64,000 bases of DNA from Kineococcus sp. NBC_00420 (GTDB lineage Bacteria > Actinomycetota > Actinomycetes > Actinomycetales > Kineococcaceae), in the NCBI RefSeq assembly GCF_036021035.1, contig NZ_CP107930.1, positions 1,798,001-1,862,000 on the forward strand, given 5' to 3'. The notes beneath the pieces were generated by a model. The model was not told the origin of the DNA. It saw only the letters and a list, made by a program, of their open reading frames with translations, and made no database searches. The translations under genes and the position numbers were made by a program. Each line of letters starts with the position of its first letter. Positions within the stretch are counted from its first letter, which is position 1. Below are positions 50,666 through 58,808 of this stretch, one piece after another.

Positions 50666-52180
50666 TCAGTGCCCGTAGTCGCCGGCCAACTGCTCCTGCT
50701 CGGACAGGACCGCCGCGATGTCCGCCTGGACGACGTCCAGCTCACCGATCACCCGGCCCGTCTCACCGATCCCCGCCGCGACGCTGCGGCTGCTGGCCTG
50801 GATGTCCGCGATCTGCTCACCGACCCGCTGGGTGGCCTCCGCCGTCGCCCGCGCCAACTCCTTCACCTCTCCCGCCACCACCGCGAAGCCCTTCCCCGCC
50901 TCGCCGGCACGAGCGGCCTCGATGGTGGCGTTCAGCGCCAGCAGGTTCGTCTGTCCCGCGATCGAGGAGATGATCTTGATGACGTCGCCGACGGACGTGG
51001 TGACCTGCTCCAGCGCTTCCACCTCCTGCACCATGGCGCTGGCCTGGTCGCGCGCGGCCCCCGCCACCCGGTCGGAGTTGTAGGTGGCCTGACGCAGCCG
51101 CGACACCGTGTCCATGAGCGACCGTGCCGAGGAGGCGTCCTGCTCCGCGCGGTGCAGCATCTCCAGACGCTGGGACAGCAGCTGCGCGACGTTGCGCAGC
51201 GCCTCAGCCCGCGTGGCGGACAGCTGGATGGTGTCGGTGGTGAAGAAGTCCATCGTCCCCACGACCTCACCCCCGCTGAGCAGGGGGAAGCAGACGCCGG
51301 AGCGCACCCCGGCCCGCTGAGCCGCCGGTGCGCGCACGCAGTCGGTCATCTCCGCCAGGTCCGCGACGAAGACCAGGTCACGCGCCTTCCACGCCCGGCC
51401 CGACAGGCCCACCCCCTCGGCGAAGGAGGCGCGCAGGGTGACGTCCCGGAACTCCTGCCCGGCCGAGCCGGACTCCAGCTGGAACTTCAGCGTCCGGTCC
51501 GACTCGTCCAGGGCCCAGAACGAGCCGTAGGCCCAGCCGAACGCGCTGCGGACCGTCTCCAACGCGGTGCGCAGGGCGCTCGCGGCGTCCGGTGCCTCCC
51601 CGACCCGGGCGATGACGGTCGTCACGGCCTGGCGGTCGTGGAGGGTCTCCGCGAGCGCCGCGGCGGACAGCGCGTGCTGCACGCCGTAGGCCACGACGCG
51701 GCTGATGGCCTTCCACTTCTCCGTGCGGACCCCGAAGAAGGGCAGCGGGGCGCTGCCGTAGTACTCGTGCAGCGCCACGACGCGACCGCCCACGACGACG
51801 GGGAGGATCGCGCCCTGACCCGCACCCGCACGCGCGGCGACGGTCCAGCGCTGGTAGGTGGGCACCTCGGCGGTGGAGGACTCGTCCAGCACGGCCATGG
51901 TGTGGGTGGCGGCCCACTGCAGCTGGTCGGGGTTCAAGGTGATCGTGTCGCTGCCACTGCGCCCGAGCACTTCGCTGAACGCTCCGGTCTCCGCGACCAG
52001 GCGGAAGGGGTGACCGACCCCGGTCGAACCTCCGGGGGCGGGCAACCACACCGCCCCGTAGCCCAGCCCCAGCGCCTTCGAGAGGGCCACGACGACCGCA
52101 CGGTGCGCGTCGACCTCGTCCTCGACGCCACCGGACAGGGCGGCGAGCACCGCTTCGAGGGCTTCCACGTCACGCGGCAT
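50666..52180 (-). CDS. Soluble GAF-GAF methyl-accepting chemotaxis-type protein
   Basis: A 504-residue signalling protein with no membrane helix. Two GAF domains (about 15-165 and 180-335) precede an MCP signalling hairpin (about 345-500). The hairpin tip is read as [20 protein letters not shown] followed by [11 protein letters not shown], matching chemoreceptors. Adaptation residues are not obvious. The start is ATG 52180; there is no good ribosome site, so a GTG further upstream is not excluded. Convergent with the TetR gene. It should signal through CheA/CheW or a similar array partner, none of which is in the window. Confidence 0.9.
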   Translation of the reverse strand: MPRDVEALEAVLAALSGGVEDEVDAHRAVVVALSKALGLGYGAVWLPAPGGSTGVGHPFRLVAETGAFSEVLGRSGSDTITLNPDQLQWAATHTMAVLDESSTAEVPTYQRWTVAARAGAGQGAILPVVVGGRVVALHEYYGSAPLPFFGVRTEKWKAISRVVAYGVQHALSAAALAETLHDRQAVTTVIARVGEAPDAASALRTALETVRSAFGWAYGSFWALDESDRTLKFQLESGSAGQEFRDVTLRASFAEGVGLSGRAWKARDLVFVADLAEMTDCVRAPAAQRAGVRSGVCFPLLSGGEVVGTMDFFTTDTIQLSATRAEALRNVAQLLSQRLEMLHRAEQDASSARSLMDTVSRLRQATYNSDRVAGAARDQASAMVQEVEALEQVTTSVGDVIKIISSIAGQTNLLALNATIEAARAGEAGKGFAVVAGEVKELARATAEATQRVGEQIADIQASSRSVAAGIGETGRVIGELDVVQADIAAVLSEQEQLAGDYGH

Positions 52181-52554
52181 CGGCTGCGCGTGGTGGGCAG
52201 GACGGGAGTTGCGGCGTCCGAGCACGTGCGGGCACGTCCTTCCGGTCACGAGGTCCGGGGGCGCGGCGCGGCGAGTCCTGACGGAGCTCGACCGAGGAGC
52301 CGTGCTGGTACCCGGGGCCGGCTGCTCGACCTGGTGGGTAATCTCGTCGAGAGCGCAGAAGCGTTGTTCGACGGCGCACGCCCGGGGGGTTCCGGGACCA
52401 CGCCCCCACCACATCGGCAGGTGGGCGGGGATCTGGAGGGGCAGTGCGCTGCGACTTCCACCCGTGGGCCCCGGCGGGGGCGCTGCCCCGGCCGGGGTCC
52501 ACGGAGTGTCACTGCGCTGCAGCCGGTCCGGGGAACGGACCGTACGCAGGACCC
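52181..52554. other. Intergenic region of about 370 bases
   Basis: Between the MCP-type gene start and the L31 stop, both on the minus strand. No convincing gene is seen. It includes the strong hairpin at 52466-52500 and GC-rich sequence that should hold the promoter of the MCP-type gene; no clear -35/-10 pair could be picked. Confidence 0.5.
52466..52500 (-). terminator. GC-rich hairpin downstream of L31
   Basis: GGCCCCGG-CGGGG pairs with CCCCG-CCGGGGTC (one wobble) over a GCGCTG-type loop, about 55 bases past the L31 stop codon on the minus strand. Probable terminator of the L31 transcript. Confidence 0.6.
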
Positions 52555-52806
52555 TCAGCTGCGGCCGTACCGGCGACGGAACTTCTCGACACGTCCCTCG
52601 GTGTCCAGGACGCGGGCGTTGCCGGTCCAGAACGGGTGGCTGGCGGAGGAGACGTCGACGTCGACGACCGGGTAGGTGGCGCCCTCCCACTCCACGGTGG
52701 GCAGGCCGGCGCGCGCGGTCAGCGTGGAACGCGACAGGAACGCGGTGCCGGCGGACTTGTCGCGGAACACGACGTCGTCGTAGGCGGGGTGGGTGTGGAG
52801 CTTCAC
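52555..52806 (-). CDS. rpmE2: Ribosomal protein L31 type B (zinc-independent)
   Basis: An 83-residue alternative L31 of the 50S subunit. It starts at GTG 52806 ([14 protein letters not shown]), with GGAGG five bases upstream. The type-B pattern is seen: [35 protein letters not shown], and [14 protein letters not shown]. No CxxC zinc-binding cysteines are present, which marks the form made in zinc shortage to replace zinc-containing L31. A Zur-box-like dyad 37 bases upstream of the start fits that regulation. Longer in-frame extension upstream is rejected as antisense to the next gene. Confidence 0.95.
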   Translation of the reverse strand: MKLHTHPAYDDVVFRDKSAGTAFLSRSTLTARAGLPTVEWEGATYPVVDVDVSSASHPFWTGNARVLDTEGRVEKFRRRYGRS

Positions 52807-52843
52807 GATGACCTCCGGATGGGGCTGTTCTGACCTTCCCTCA

Positions 52844-52858
52844 TGAGAACTCTTCTCA
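52844..52858. promoter_or_regulatory. Zur-box-like operator upstream of rpmE2
   Basis: TGAGAACTCTTCTCA: 6-bp arms TGAGAA/TTCTCA around CTC. This matches the shape of actinobacterial Zur sites (TGAAAA-N3-TTTTCA-like). Its centre is about 45 bases upstream of the L31 start and 58 from the aldolase start, in the only AT-richer pocket of this divergent region. Confidence 0.7.
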
Positions 52859-52908
52859 ATGAAGGGTTGTTCCCGTCCCCGGGCCCGCGCACACCTACGC
52901 TGGCGCGG

Positions 52909-54096
52909 GTGAACAGCAGCAGGAGATCCGGACGCAGCGAACGCGCGGTCCGCGCCGTGCAGCACGCCACCCGCGTGCTGGACCGCCCCGCCACCACCGC
53001 CCGCCTGGGGCAGCGCCTGCACGACCTGACCGAGGCGGCGACCGACCTCGCCACCGACGCGGGTCTCGACCTCGACTCCCCCACCGACCTCTACGGCGAC
53101 GGCGTCGTCACCGTCCTGGAGCGGCGGGTGGCGGACCTCCTGGGGAAGGAGGACGCCGCGTTCTTCCCCACCGGAACGATGGCCCAGCAGGCGGCACTGC
53201 GGTGCTGGGCCCGCCGCGGAGGGTCGGACGGTGTCGCCCTGCACGCCCTGTCCCACCCCCGCCTGCACGAGTCCGAGGCCCTCACCCGCCTCGCCGGCCT
53301 GCACACCGTCCCCCTCACCACCGCACCGCGACCCACCAGCGCCGAGGACGTCCGCGCCGTCGCCGAACCGTTCGCCACCCTGGTCCTCGAACTCCCCCTG
53401 CGCGACGCCGGGTTCGTCCTGCCCTCCTTCGAGGAACTGGTGGACGTCACCGCCGCGGCCCGGACGCGCGGCGCGTCCGTCCACTTCGACGGCGCCCGCC
53501 TCTGGGAGACCACCACCCACTTCGGCCGTCCCCTCCCCGAGATCGCGGCCCTGGCGGACAGCGTCTACGTCTCCTTCTACAAGTCCCTGCGCGGCCTCTC
53601 CGGGGCCGCCCTGGCGGGACCCGCCGACTTCGTCGAGGAGACCCGCCTCGAACGGCACCGCTACGGCAGCAACGTCTTCCAGCAGTTCCCGGCCGCCCTC
53701 ACCGCACTGCACGGCCTGCACCGCGAACTCCCCCGGTTGCCCGACCACGTCGCCCACGCCCGTGTCGTCGCCGAAGCCCTCACCCGAGAACTCGCCGAGC
53801 GACCCGACCGGGGATCCACCGGTTCCCCCGGGGCCGCGGTCCACCCCGCCGTCCCGCACACCCACCAGTTCCAGTTCTGGTTCCCCGGGTCCGCCGACCG
53901 GCTGAACGAGGCCGCCACCCGGCAGGCCGAACGGACCGGCACCGCACTGTTCGCTAACCCCTGGCGCGAACCCGGACTGCCCCCGGGGTTCTCCTTCACC
54001 GAGATCACCGTCGCGGAGGCCGGGCTCGCCTGGAGCGCCGACGACGTGCGCAGCGCCCTGCACGAGTTCCTGGAGTTCCTCGACGCGGGCGCCTGA
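52909..54096 (+). CDS. Threonine-aldolase-family PLP enzyme
   Basis: A 395-residue fold-type I PLP enzyme. Start GTG 52909; an ATG at 52843 is rejected since it falls inside the Zur-box-like dyad and its extra residues lack homology. Motifs: [54 protein letters not shown] (PLP Asp), and [19 protein letters not shown] (PLP Lys). C-terminal [17 protein letters not shown]. The low-specificity threonine-aldolase family cleaves L-threonine or L-allo-threonine to glycine and acetaldehyde; related beta-eliminating lyases exist, so substrate is not fixed. Confidence 0.88.
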   Translation: MNSSRRSGRSERAVRAVQHATRVLDRPATTARLGQRLHDLTEAATDLATDAGLDLDSPTDLYGDGVVTVLERRVADLLGKEDAAFFPTGTMAQQAALRCWARRGGSDGVALHALSHPRLHESEALTRLAGLHTVPLTTAPRPTSAEDVRAVAEPFATLVLELPLRDAGFVLPSFEELVDVTAAARTRGASVHFDGARLWETTTHFGRPLPEIAALADSVYVSFYKSLRGLSGAALAGPADFVEETRLERHRYGSNVFQQFPAALTALHGLHRELPRLPDHVAHARVVAEALTRELAERPDRGSTGSPGAAVHPAVPHTHQFQFWFPGSADRLNEAATRQAERTGTALFANPWREPGLPPGFSFTEITVAEAGLAWSADDVRSALHEFLEFLDAGA

Positions 54097-54126
54097 ACGG
54101 CGGTCGTCTCCACCACCGCGGCGCAC

Positions 54127-54375
54127 TCAGAGGCGGAAGGTGTCCACCGCCCGACGCAACCGCAGCGACGTCTCCCGCGACGACTCCACGGAGGCGCGCA
54201 CCTGCTCCAGACCGGAACGGCCTGCGGCGCTGGCCCCGGCCGCGGCGGTCAGTACCCCGGCGATCTCGTGGGTGCCGTTCGCGGCGCCGCCACGGTGCGG
54301 GCCAGTTCACCGGTCGTCGCCGTCTGTTCCTCGACCGCGGCGGTGATGCCGGCCTGGTGGTCGACGTCCGCTCGT
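54127..54375 (-). pseudogene. Remnant of a chemoreceptor (MCP) C-terminus
   Basis: The minus strand encodes QAGITAAVEEQTATTGELART and then, in another frame, ANGTHEIAGVLTAAAGASAAG up to RRAVDTFRL and a stop at 54127-54129. This is the C-terminal end of a chemoreceptor signalling domain. A single-base deletion near 54288 separates the two parts. Upstream of about 54375 the similarity stops abruptly, where the decayed transposase region begins. So a former MCP gene was truncated and then frameshifted. Confidence 0.8.
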
Positions 54376-54539
54376 TCACCCGTGGCCACGCGCGCCAACC
54401 GGACGCGGTGCAATCCCGCCTGCTGGCGAACTTGCAGGCGTTTTCGACGACGGTCGGGGCGCCAGCGCTGCCCGACGCGGGCGAGCCGGGAAACTCTCGG
54501 GAGACGGGCTGGCCCCCTCACACGCTGCACCGGCACGCC

Positions 54540-55300
54540 GGTCGGAACGCAGGCCAGGACGAACTGGTCGTCGTCCGGGCCGGTTCGGCGCACTACGACC
54601 ACTCAGTCGTGACCATGGCCCGCCGGGCCGGGGCGCGGTTCTCGATCGACACCCGGACGAATACCTCTGTGCGGCAAGGTAGCTCATCGATCCTCGAGGA
54701 GGCGCGGATCGGCATCGAGTACGTGGAGGAGGTCTGGAACGAGGAGGATCAGCGGTGGGTGTCCGACGCCGAGGTCGCCGAGATCGAGTGCGCCACCTTC
54801 ACCGGCTGCCGTGAGATCGAGCACCTCACTGCCGCCTCCTGGTGCGGCGGATCCGGCGCCCGAACCTCGCCGCGGCGGCCGCGGGGCAGGGTGAGTCGTT
54901 CGGCACCTACCGGTACCACGCGGTGTTCACCGACTCCCCGCTGTCGATGGTGGAGGCGGAGAAGGACCACCGCGCGCACGCGGTCATCGAGTCGGTGATC
55001 AGCGACGTCGAGGGCGGGCGTTGACGCACCTGCCTTCGGGAAGTTCCAGGCGGACGCGGCGTGGTCGGCGTTGGTGATGATCACCCACGACCTGATGAGG
55101 GTGTTCGCCGCGGTCGCCGGTGACGGGCATCGGCGGGAGGGGGCGGCGAGGATCCGCCGTGAACTCGTCCAGGTCCCGGCCCGGGTCGTGCCCTCGGCCC
55201 GCCGGTTGCGGTTGCACACCCCTGCCTGGTGGCGGTGGCAGACGGGTTCGAGAACGTCCTGACCACGATCGAACTGTGTGCGAGTTCGTTCCCCGGTCGC
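54540..55300 (+). pseudogene. Decayed IS1380-family transposase, copy 1
   Basis: Pieces of the C-terminal half of an IS1380-type transposase lie in order but in several frames. They include VVVRAGSAHYDHSV and ARRAGARFSIDTRTN, DEEDQRWVSDAEVAEIE-like WNEEDQRWVSDAEVAEI, then (shifted) LAAAAAGQGESFGTYRYHAV, FTDSPLSMVEAEKDHRAHA, then (shifted) GKFQADAAWSALVMITHDL, LVQVPARVVPSARRLRLHTP, and finally ADGFENVLTTIEL. At least three frameshifts and one stop break it, so it is inactive. No terminal inverted repeats could be identified. The N-terminal half is missing, and it abuts the MCP remnant. Confidence 0.85.
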
Positions 55301-55550
55301 GTTCGGGCGTCACGAGCGCGCGGTGGTGGGCTGCGAGCAGGACGAACGTCGAGTTCTCCCCCGCGGGCAGGGACTGGTGCTACCGTCGATGACGTCGGGT
55401 ACCCCGCGGCCGGAGCCTTCGTGCCCCGGATCGTCCAGCACGCGGGTCTTGAAGATGAGCAGTTCCAGCCAGACTCCGTTCATTCGGCCACCCACCACGC
55501 CGGTCCCGGATGATGTCCCAGACCAGGCCCAGGTAGGCGCACGCGCGCAA

Positions 55551-56168
55551 GTGGTCCGGTTCCACATCGCGGACTGGGAGATCGGGTGCTGCAGCCCGCG
55601 CCCGATCGTCGGTCAACCCCTGGACACCTACCGACTGTTCTTCTCCCCCGCCGGTCCCGACAACGCCGGGTGGTCCGGCTTGGACGAGGACGTCGATCTC
55701 GATGCTCTCCCCGAAGAGGTCTTCTACCCGGCAGACATGGATGAGGTGACCCCGGGTGCGACGGGTCGACGGGTCCGGCGCGGGCACCTGATCGGGGAGT
55801 TCCACACCACCTCCGAGACTGTCCCCGCCATCTACGGCACCGTCGTGCGCACCCGCATCGTCGTCCTCGATCGCGTCCTGGTCTCCCAGGTCCTGCAGGA
55901 GGGCTACGAACCAGCGGACGTGTGGGTGCCGGTCCCGGAGAGCTTGCGCCTGCGTGAGGTCACCGGCCCTGCGTGGGACTTCGAGCAGCACTGTGCACCT
56001 GCGCAGGCTCTGCACGGGGACGTCAGCCACGATCACGACGACGGCGTGCTGGTGGACCTGGTCGTGCAGCAGCGACCCGCGAGCACGGAGGTCCCGCCGG
56101 GGCCGCCGCAGCGGCCGGTGCGAGGCAGGGAGTGGTTCACCCGGCGACCGCGCAAGGACAGCGCCTGA
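55551..56168 (+). CDS. Hypothetical protein, possibly DUF6578-like
   Basis: A 205-residue soluble protein from the GTG at 55551. The N-terminus ADWEIGCCSPRPIVGQPLD has a W-x-x-x-CC pattern reminiscent of DUF6578 proteins, followed by the acidic ADMDEVTPGATGRRVRRGHLIGE and strands IYGTVVRTRIVVLDRVLVSQ. The tail (about 170-205) is Pro/Arg-rich. Coding bias is weaker than in neighbours and the frame is open upstream to 55278, so the true start is uncertain. It lies in the decayed island between a transposase relic and the Fic gene, and may be a passenger gene. Family assignment is tentative. Confidence 0.45.
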   Translation: MVRFHIADWEIGCCSPRPIVGQPLDTYRLFFSPAGPDNAGWSGLDEDVDLDALPEEVFYPADMDEVTPGATGRRVRRGHLIGEFHTTSETVPAIYGTVVRTRIVVLDRVLVSQVLQEGYEPADVWVPVPESLRLREVTGPAWDFEQHCAPAQALHGDVSHDHDDGVLVDLVVQQRPASTEVPPGPPQRPVRGREWFTRRPRKDSA

Positions 56169-56352
56169 GCGGCTCCCCGCCCGGTCGTGGAGTGACGGCG
56201 GGGTCGTGGCTGCGTAGGACATGGACAGCGTGAGCAGTCGAGGACCGACCGCGGGCGCGCGGTGAAGCCGCCCAACCTTTCACGTTCACCTCAGATGCGC
56301 TGGTTTATGGACTATCCTTGCGCATCCGGGGTGGACGGGAAAGGATGAATCC

Positions 56353-57648
56353 GTGGCTGGCACGCACGAGACGCACTGGGAGGGCCAGCCCGACGCGGCC
56401 AGCCGCATCGGCCGCAAGGGCGGGCCCTACCGCGTCTACACCCCAGACCGGCTCACGAGCCGCCCCCTCATCCTCGACCCCGACGTCGATGCCCTCGCCG
56501 CCCGCACCGAGACCAGCGTGCGCCGCCTCGTGGACCACCCCGGCTCGCGCGGACTGGAAGGACTCTCCCGCTTCCTCCTGCGCTCCGAAGCCATCGCCTC
56601 CTCCCGCATCGAAGGCCTGGAAGTCTCGCCCCAGCAGGTCGGCATCGCCGAACTCTTCTCCATCGAGGGCCTGCACCGCAAAGCATCAGCGACTGCGCGA
56701 CGCGTCGCCGCGAACATCACGGCCGTGCAGCAAGCCGCCACGACCGTCGCGGACATGGACTCCATCACCCTCGGCGCCATCGAAGCCGTCCAGCGCACCC
56801 TGCTCGACGGCGAACCCGAGGCCCACGGCGTACGCCAGACCCAGAACTGGATCGGCGGCAACGGCTACAACCCCGTCGCCGCCGACTTCGTACCGCCCGT
56901 CCCGGACGACGTGCCCGACCTCATGCAGGACCTGATCACCTACCTCAACGGCGGCGCCCACGCGCCCCTCGTCCAGGCTGGTATCGCCCACGCCCAGTTC
57001 GAGACGATCCATCCCTTCCCCGACGGCAACGGCCGCGTCGGGCGCGCCATCATCCACGCCGTCCTCGTACGCCGCGGCCTCACCCGAACCGCCGTCCTGC
57101 CCATCAGCCAGGTCCTCTTCACCCGCTCCCGGGACTACGTGCAAGCCCTCACCGCCTACCGCTACGACGGCGCCCCCACCAGCCCCCAGGCGTCCGAGGG
57201 CGTCTCGCAGTGGCTGCGCACCTTCCTCACCGCCACCCACACCGCCGTCGAGCAGGCCGCCACCTTCGCCGCCGAGCTGGAGAACCTGCGCACCGAGTGG
57301 ACCACTGCGCTCGCAGCCCACCGCTCCCGCAAGGGCCTGCGTCCTCAACCTCGCGCCGGCTCCGCCGCCGCGAACGTCCTGCTGGGCTTGCAGGAGACCC
57401 CCGTGCTCACCACGACCACCGTGATGGACACCTACGGCGCCTCCGCACCGGCAGCACGGGACGCCCTCGACGAACTCACCGAGGCGGGCATCTTGACCCG
57501 CAAGAAGTACGACCAGAAGACCAACTACTACCTGGCGTTGGACGTCTTCGATCTCATCACCAGCGTCGAGCGTCAGCTCGCGAGCACCCAGTGGGACACC
57601 TCCCAGCAACGGCCCTCACGCCCGGTGCCCTACCGCCCCCGATCCTGA
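56353..57648 (+). CDS. Fic-domain protein (class II, AMPylator-like)
   Basis: A 431-residue Fic protein, GTG start seven bases after AAAGGA. An N-terminal helical part carries the inhibitory motif AIASSRIEGLEV ([S/T]xxxE[G/N] type, about 75-86). The Fic core (about 120-260) has the intact active loop TIHPFPDGNGRVGRAII with His and the anion-binding residues. A helical middle and a C-terminal winged helix (TTTTVMDTYGASAPAARDALDELTEAGILTRKKYDQ region, ends TTTTVMD and RKKYDQ) follow. Fic proteins transfer AMP or other nucleotides to Ser/Thr/Tyr; with an intrinsic inhibitor it is likely self-restrained. Intact despite decayed flanks. Confidence 0.93.
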   Translation: MAGTHETHWEGQPDAASRIGRKGGPYRVYTPDRLTSRPLILDPDVDALAARTETSVRRLVDHPGSRGLEGLSRFLLRSEAIASSRIEGLEVSPQQVGIAELFSIEGLHRKASATARRVAANITAVQQAATTVADMDSITLGAIEAVQRTLLDGEPEAHGVRQTQNWIGGNGYNPVAADFVPPVPDDVPDLMQDLITYLNGGAHAPLVQAGIAHAQFETIHPFPDGNGRVGRAIIHAVLVRRGLTRTAVLPISQVLFTRSRDYVQALTAYRYDGAPTSPQASEGVSQWLRTFLTATHTAVEQAATFAAELENLRTEWTTALAAHRSRKGLRPQPRAGSAAANVLLGLQETPVLTTTTVMDTYGASAPAARDALDELTEAGILTRKKYDQKTNYYLALDVFDLITSVERQLASTQWDTSQQRPSRPVPYRPRS

Positions 57649-58308
57649 GCCACAGGGCCCGCGGGGCCCACCCCGTCGGTGCCGCTCGGCGCTCCACCGG
57701 CACCACGGTGGGCGAAGTGCCCCGAACACCCCACTGCCTGGCTACGTTGCGTGGGCGGACGCTGGAGCGGGAGATGGCCGACGAGCCGTCGAACACCGCC
57801 CGCGGGCCGCGCCGCACTCCCCCGTCCGCCTCGACGACCCTCCCGAGGCCCCGACGGGGACCTCAGGTCGAGGTCCGCGAACCGCGCCATCGGACGCAAA
57901 CGTTTCCTGCGCGTCTTCTGGCGCGATGCCTCCGGCCACATCCCCCTGGGTGTTCCAGCCGTGATCCTGTTGATCACCACCGTGACCGGGTACGACCTCA
58001 CCAACGGCGCCTCCTCTCCCGAGACCGGACCTGAACCACAGGCGGATCAGATGGCTGAAGTCTTGGAAGCCGGCGCGGAACTCCAGCGCCTCGGCGAGGG
58101 ACCCGCTGCACCCGACGTTGCGGTGTGGTGGTGTGAGGACCACACCGCCGTCACGCCGACTCCCCTGATCTCCGGTTTCGCCCAGGCGCGAGTCGTCATC
58201 CGGAACCAACGACACCCGGCCTCACTCGTACCGCGTCGCCATGGACGTCGACCGTGGAGGAGGAGACGTCGACGACCTGCAGGCTTCGGTGACGTCGATC
58301 CTGGAGCC
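57649..58308. other. Intergenic region of about 660 bases within the decayed island
   Basis: Open reading frames exist on both strands but none has recognisable similarity or a convincing start. One plus-strand stretch (about 57850-58160) reads RKRFLRVFWRDASGHIPLG followed by VPAVILLITTVTGYDLTNG and then an acidic segment. It could be a fragment of a lost gene. I see no repeats or RNA genes. Confidence 0.4.
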
Positions 58309-58642
58309 ACGATCGTGCACGACGTTGCCTACCGGTACGACGCGGTGTTCACCGACTCCCCGCTGCCGATGCTGTCGCGGAGAAGGATCACCGCGTTGGC
58401 TGCGATCGCGCACAACGTGACCGGCGCCATTGCCGCGTTGGCCGGGACCACCCACCCGTCTCGAACGGGCCAGGACGATTGGGTGCAAGCCGATCAGCTT
58501 GCCGGCGCGAGTCGCGTTCTCGGCCCGACGGCTGCGGCTGCACGACCCGTCCGGCTGGCCCTGGCCGTCCGGCTCGGAGAACGTGTTGGCCGCCATCGGT
58601 CAGATCGTCCGACCCCAGCCGGTCGTGACCCGCCGGACCTGA
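58309..58642 (+). pseudogene. Decayed IS1380-family transposase, copy 2
   Basis: A second, shorter relic in the same orientation as copy 1. VAYRYDAVFTDSPLPML corresponds to YRYHAVFTDSPLSM of copy 1; AHNVTGAIAALAG corresponds to the family's AHNLTRAAGALAG. A shifted frame gives SLPARVAFSARRLRLHDPSG and ENVLAAIGQIV, ending in a stop near 58642. Missing N-terminus and frame changes show it is dead. With copy 1 it brackets the DUF6578-like and Fic genes. Confidence 0.8.
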
Positions 58643-58808
58643 GCACTGCCCGACGCCCACCGCCCGAGAGGGCACGACCAGGAATCGCGGTGGAAGAGCC
58701 GGCACCCGGTCGGCGGCTGCCTCATGCCCTGCTCGTGGTGACCGGTCATCCGGCAGGTCACCACGAGCTCACCGGTCATCCGGCGGTGGATCCAGGTTCA
58801 GTGCTCGT

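Noticed and set aside
52807-54126. Minus-strand extension of L31 by 440 codons
   Set aside because: Antisense of the threonine-aldolase-family gene; L31 homologs begin MKLHTHP, with GGAGG upstream of that GTG.
55310-55567. Minus-strand small open frame with plausible-looking residues (VWLELLIFKTRVLDDPG)
   Set aside because: No start context, no recognised family, and it overlaps the tail of the transposase relic; not enough to call a gene.
56285-56318. Possible promoter for the Fic gene with -10-like TATCCT at 56313-56318
   Set aside because: No acceptable -35 at 16-18 bases; only a weak TTCACC at 22 bases, so left uncalled.
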